The notes beneath the pieces were generated by a model. It was given only the letters and a program-made list of their open reading frames with translations. It had not been told where the DNA came from and ran no database searches. This document shows positions 62,548-64,000 of a stretch of DNA of 64,000 nucleotides, one piece after another (position 1 is the first letter of the stretch; every line of letters starts with the position of its first letter). The translations under genes were made by a program, and so were the position numbers. This DNA comes from Labilibaculum sp041595635 (GTDB lineage: Bacteria > Bacteroidota > Bacteroidia > Bacteroidales > Marinifilaceae), in contig NZ_JBFHJW010000012.1 in NCBI RefSeq assembly GCF_041595635.1, positions 1-64,000 on the forward strand. Direction: 5' to 3'.

Positions 62548-62580
62548 TTTGCTTGGCAAAGCAATAAATACCTATATTTG
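62548..62580 (+). promoter_or_regulatory. Promoter of the tRNA-Arg pair
   Basis: TTTG (62548-62551) and TATATTTG (62573-62580) are 21 bp apart, an exact match to the Bacteroidota -33/-7 pattern. It lies 19 bp before the first tRNA-Arg. Confidence 0.65.
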
Positions 62581-62599
62581 CATCGCCTTTTAAGGGAAT

Positions 62600-62674
62600 G
62601 GTCCAGTAGCTCAGTTGGATTAGAGCAATAGCCTTCTAAGCTATAGGTCCCAGGTTCGAGCCCTGGCTGGATCA
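62600..62674 (+). tRNA. tRNA-Arg (anticodon TCT), copy 1
   Basis: A 75-nt cloverleaf with acceptor GGTCCAG / CTGGATC (one G-T pair), discriminator A, anticodon TCT in CTTCTAA and T-loop GGTTCGAGCC. The CCA end is not encoded. Confidence 0.94.
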
Positions 62675-62717
62675 CTCATTTTTTTAAAGGCAATAAGAAT
62701 AAAAAGAAAACAAGGAC

Positions 62718-62792
62718 GGTCCAGTAGCTCAGTTGGATTAGAGCAATAGCCTTCTAAGCTATAGGTCCCAGGTTCGAGCCCTGGCTGGATCA
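62718..62792 (+). tRNA. tRNA-Arg (anticodon TCT), copy 2
   Basis: Identical in all 75 bases to copy 1, which begins 118 bp upstream. The 43-bp spacer is not part of the repeat. Followed by a terminator, so the pair forms one transcript. Confidence 0.94.
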
Positions 62793-62794
62793 CG

Positions 62795-62827
62795 AAAAAG
62801 GATGACATTTATGTCATCCTTTTTTTT
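62795..62827 (+). terminator. Terminator of the tRNA-Arg pair
   Basis: A stem of about 14 bp with a two-base loop centred near 62808-62809, followed by a T run. It starts three bases after the second tRNA. The A run on the left makes it usable from both strands. Confidence 0.85.
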
Positions 62828-62930
62828 GTTTCTATTCCTCTTATTTTCCGAGAATACTCAAAATAAACCTTACGTGCTGGCTAATTACAGAGTGCATATC
62901 GCTTAGCACAGTAAGCTTACAAGCTAATTG

Positions 62931-64000
62931 CTAAAACGTAAATCCTAAATTCAGACTAACTAACCAGGCGTTTAAGCCATCACTTCGGTCGTAGTAGGCG
63001 GTTCGCAGGCCAATACTTTTAAGTTGGGCCATTTTATTTTTTCGAAAAGGAGATTTAAAATTACTGATTCCCATTATCGGGGAATATTGAAACCCAATCC
63101 CGACTTTGTAGCTGTCAAAATCCGATAAATCGTAGTCGGAGGTATAAAATTCGGCACTCGAACTGGCCGTTCCAAATTCATAAAAATCGTCGGCAGCAGT
63201 TTGTGTATGATACCTGAAAAAGGGAGCGGCAATAAAAGATGGCGAGAGCATCATGGGAAGTTCTATGCTGGCCGTGTGTGCCGTAATTCCCCAGCTATCG
63301 GAATAGAATCGATAGAATGTTTTAAGTCGCATAAAGTCACTTAGGTAGTAGCTCCATCGCATGGAAACGGGAATTTTAATTCTGCTATCATCCAGGCGTT
63401 CGATGTGGCTTCTTGTGGCCAATTCGCTTTTGTTGTCGGCATAGGCAAAAGCATCATCGAAAAATACGCGATGAAAAGGCGTAGATAGGAGTCCGCTTTG
63501 CGAGACCACTTCTGTTGAAAACAGCACTTGCAGTCGCTTGTTGATGACCTGAGAATACGATAAGCCGAATTTTAAAGTAGTTCGCACATCATCGCTAAGG
63601 TTAGCCTCGCTGGTTCCTCTTAATTCGGTTGGATAAAGCAATGTCCAGCTGTCACTCATGTAGGAAGCATCCAAGCTAAGGGAACGGTTCTGATCTTGGG
63701 AGTTCAGGCTGTAGGAGCCACCAAAATTGTAGGAACTCACGTCGTATTCCTGCGAAAATCCGGCCTGAACGCTATAGGCATTGGGGGAATTTTTTAGCTG
63801 GCGCGAATAGGCTGCATTCAAATGCGCCCGGGCATCTGAGCTCGAGGCAGAGGACTTGTGTGTGTCGAAGTAATCGATATTATCGGTGGAAGCCGACGAG
63901 TAGATGTCGATTCCAAAATTCAGATCGAGGCTCGATAGTGAATCCATCGGGATGTGAACCACAAAACTAGGCGCTACATTGCTCAGTTCTTCGGTTCCCT
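62931..64000 (-). CDS. DUF3570-like outer-membrane beta-barrel protein, C-terminal part (cut by window end)
   Basis: The last 356 or so residues of a protein that appears to be a DUF3570-type outer-membrane barrel. It is rich in alternating polar and aromatic strands and ends in SLNLGFTF, the terminal-Phe signal of outer-membrane barrel proteins. The frame is open without a stop to the window edge, so the GTG at 63962 is not the start; the gene begins beyond 64000. The function of the family is not known. The family call rests on the pattern of strands and the SSLDLNFGIDIYSSAS stretch and is tentative. Confidence 0.65.
   Translation of the reverse strand, partial: GTEELSNVAPSFVVHIPMDSLSSLDLNFGIDIYSSASTDNIDYFDTHKSSASSSDARAHLNAAYSRQLKNSPNAYSVQAGFSQEYDVSSYNFGGSYSLNSQDQNRSLSLDASYMSDSWTLLYPTELRGTSEANLSDDVRTTLKFGLSYSQVINKRLQVLFSTEVVSQSGLLSTPFHRVFFDDAFAYADNKSELATRSHIERLDDSRIKIPVSMRWSYYLSDFMRLKTFYRFYSDSWGITAHTASIELPMMLSPSFIAAPFFRYHTQTAADDFYEFGTASSSAEFYTSDYDLSDFDSYKVGIGFQYSPIMGISNFKSPFRKNKMAQLKSIGLRTAYYDRSDGLNAWLVSLNLGFTF

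Larger units (their letters stand above)
62253..62599. other. 347-bp intergenic region before the tRNA-Arg pair
   Basis: It holds the -7 box of the minus-strand MFS gene at its left end and the tRNA promoter (62548-62580) at its right end. No coding frame or other structure was recognised between them. Confidence 0.5.

Noticed and set aside
62600..62792. Possible CRISPR or other repeat array
   Set aside because: The repeat is two identical tRNA-Arg genes with full cloverleaf structure, not an array. No CRISPR-like repeat was seen anywhere in the window.
1..64000. Insertion sequences, prophage genes or integrases
   Set aside because: No transposase, integrase or phage gene was recognised in any frame, and the glycan locus shows no terminal repeats that I could see.

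Overview
The window looks like the chromosome of a Bacteroidota bacterium (class Bacteroidia, probably a marine or anaerobic Marinilabiliales-type lineage; the genus is inference). The evidence is AT-rich DNA, many Bacteroidota-style lipoprotein signals, -7 boxes of the TAnnTTTG type, a Bacteroidota gene set (recF, DUF721, ndk, nrnA, DUF3570) and a very large glycan-degradation locus.

Region 1 (1-26635, + strand) is a run of secreted glycan-active enzymes. In order: the 3' end of a GH95 fucosidase, a sulfatase, GH3 with a PA14 domain, GH43, GH30, an SGNH esterase, GH20, GH172 (DUF2961), a sulfatase, GH92, GH29 fucosidase, a sulfatase, a large alpha/beta hydrolase, two sulfatases and a second GH20. 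A strong hairpin follows at 26687-26753.

Region 2 (27221-42885, + strand) is an N-glycan-like block. It has GH92, GH92, an AmpG-type MFS importer, a cytoplasmic GH130 phosphorylase, a GHL10-like secreted protein, GH92, a CBM9-like lipoprotein, a transglutaminase/PNGase-like lipoprotein and a GlcNAc-6-sulfatase-like S1 sulfatase. GH92 mannosidases plus GH20 hexosaminidases plus the MFS/GH130 pair is the known Bacteroides signature of N-glycan core use (Man-beta-1,4-GlcNAc import and phosphorolysis). The fucosidases and six sulfatases suggest that the substrate is sulfated and fucosylated. No SusC/SusD pair and no hybrid two-component sensor lies in these 43 kb.

Region 3 (43095-52749) is the L-fucose pathway: a ROK repressor, a divergent AraC regulator, fucI, fucK, fucU, fucP, a RhaD-type class II aldolase and fucO. 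It would take the fucose released outside the cytoplasm to DHAP and 1,2-propanediol.

Region 4 (52802-64000) is housekeeping: a GyrI-like protein, a Ser-Gly-Tyr tRNA cluster, a membrane-anchored TPR protein, recF, DUF721, ndk, nrnA, an RsmI-like methylase, a BASS-type transporter, an MBL-fold hydrolase, an MFS transporter, two identical tRNA-Arg genes, and the 3' part of a DUF3570 outer-membrane protein cut by the window edge.

The best candidates for an undescribed system are in region 2. They are the PNGase-like transglutaminase protein, translationally coupled to a CBM9-like lipoprotein, and the GHL10-like protein, coupled to a GH92. Either could supply the missing step that releases glycans from protein.
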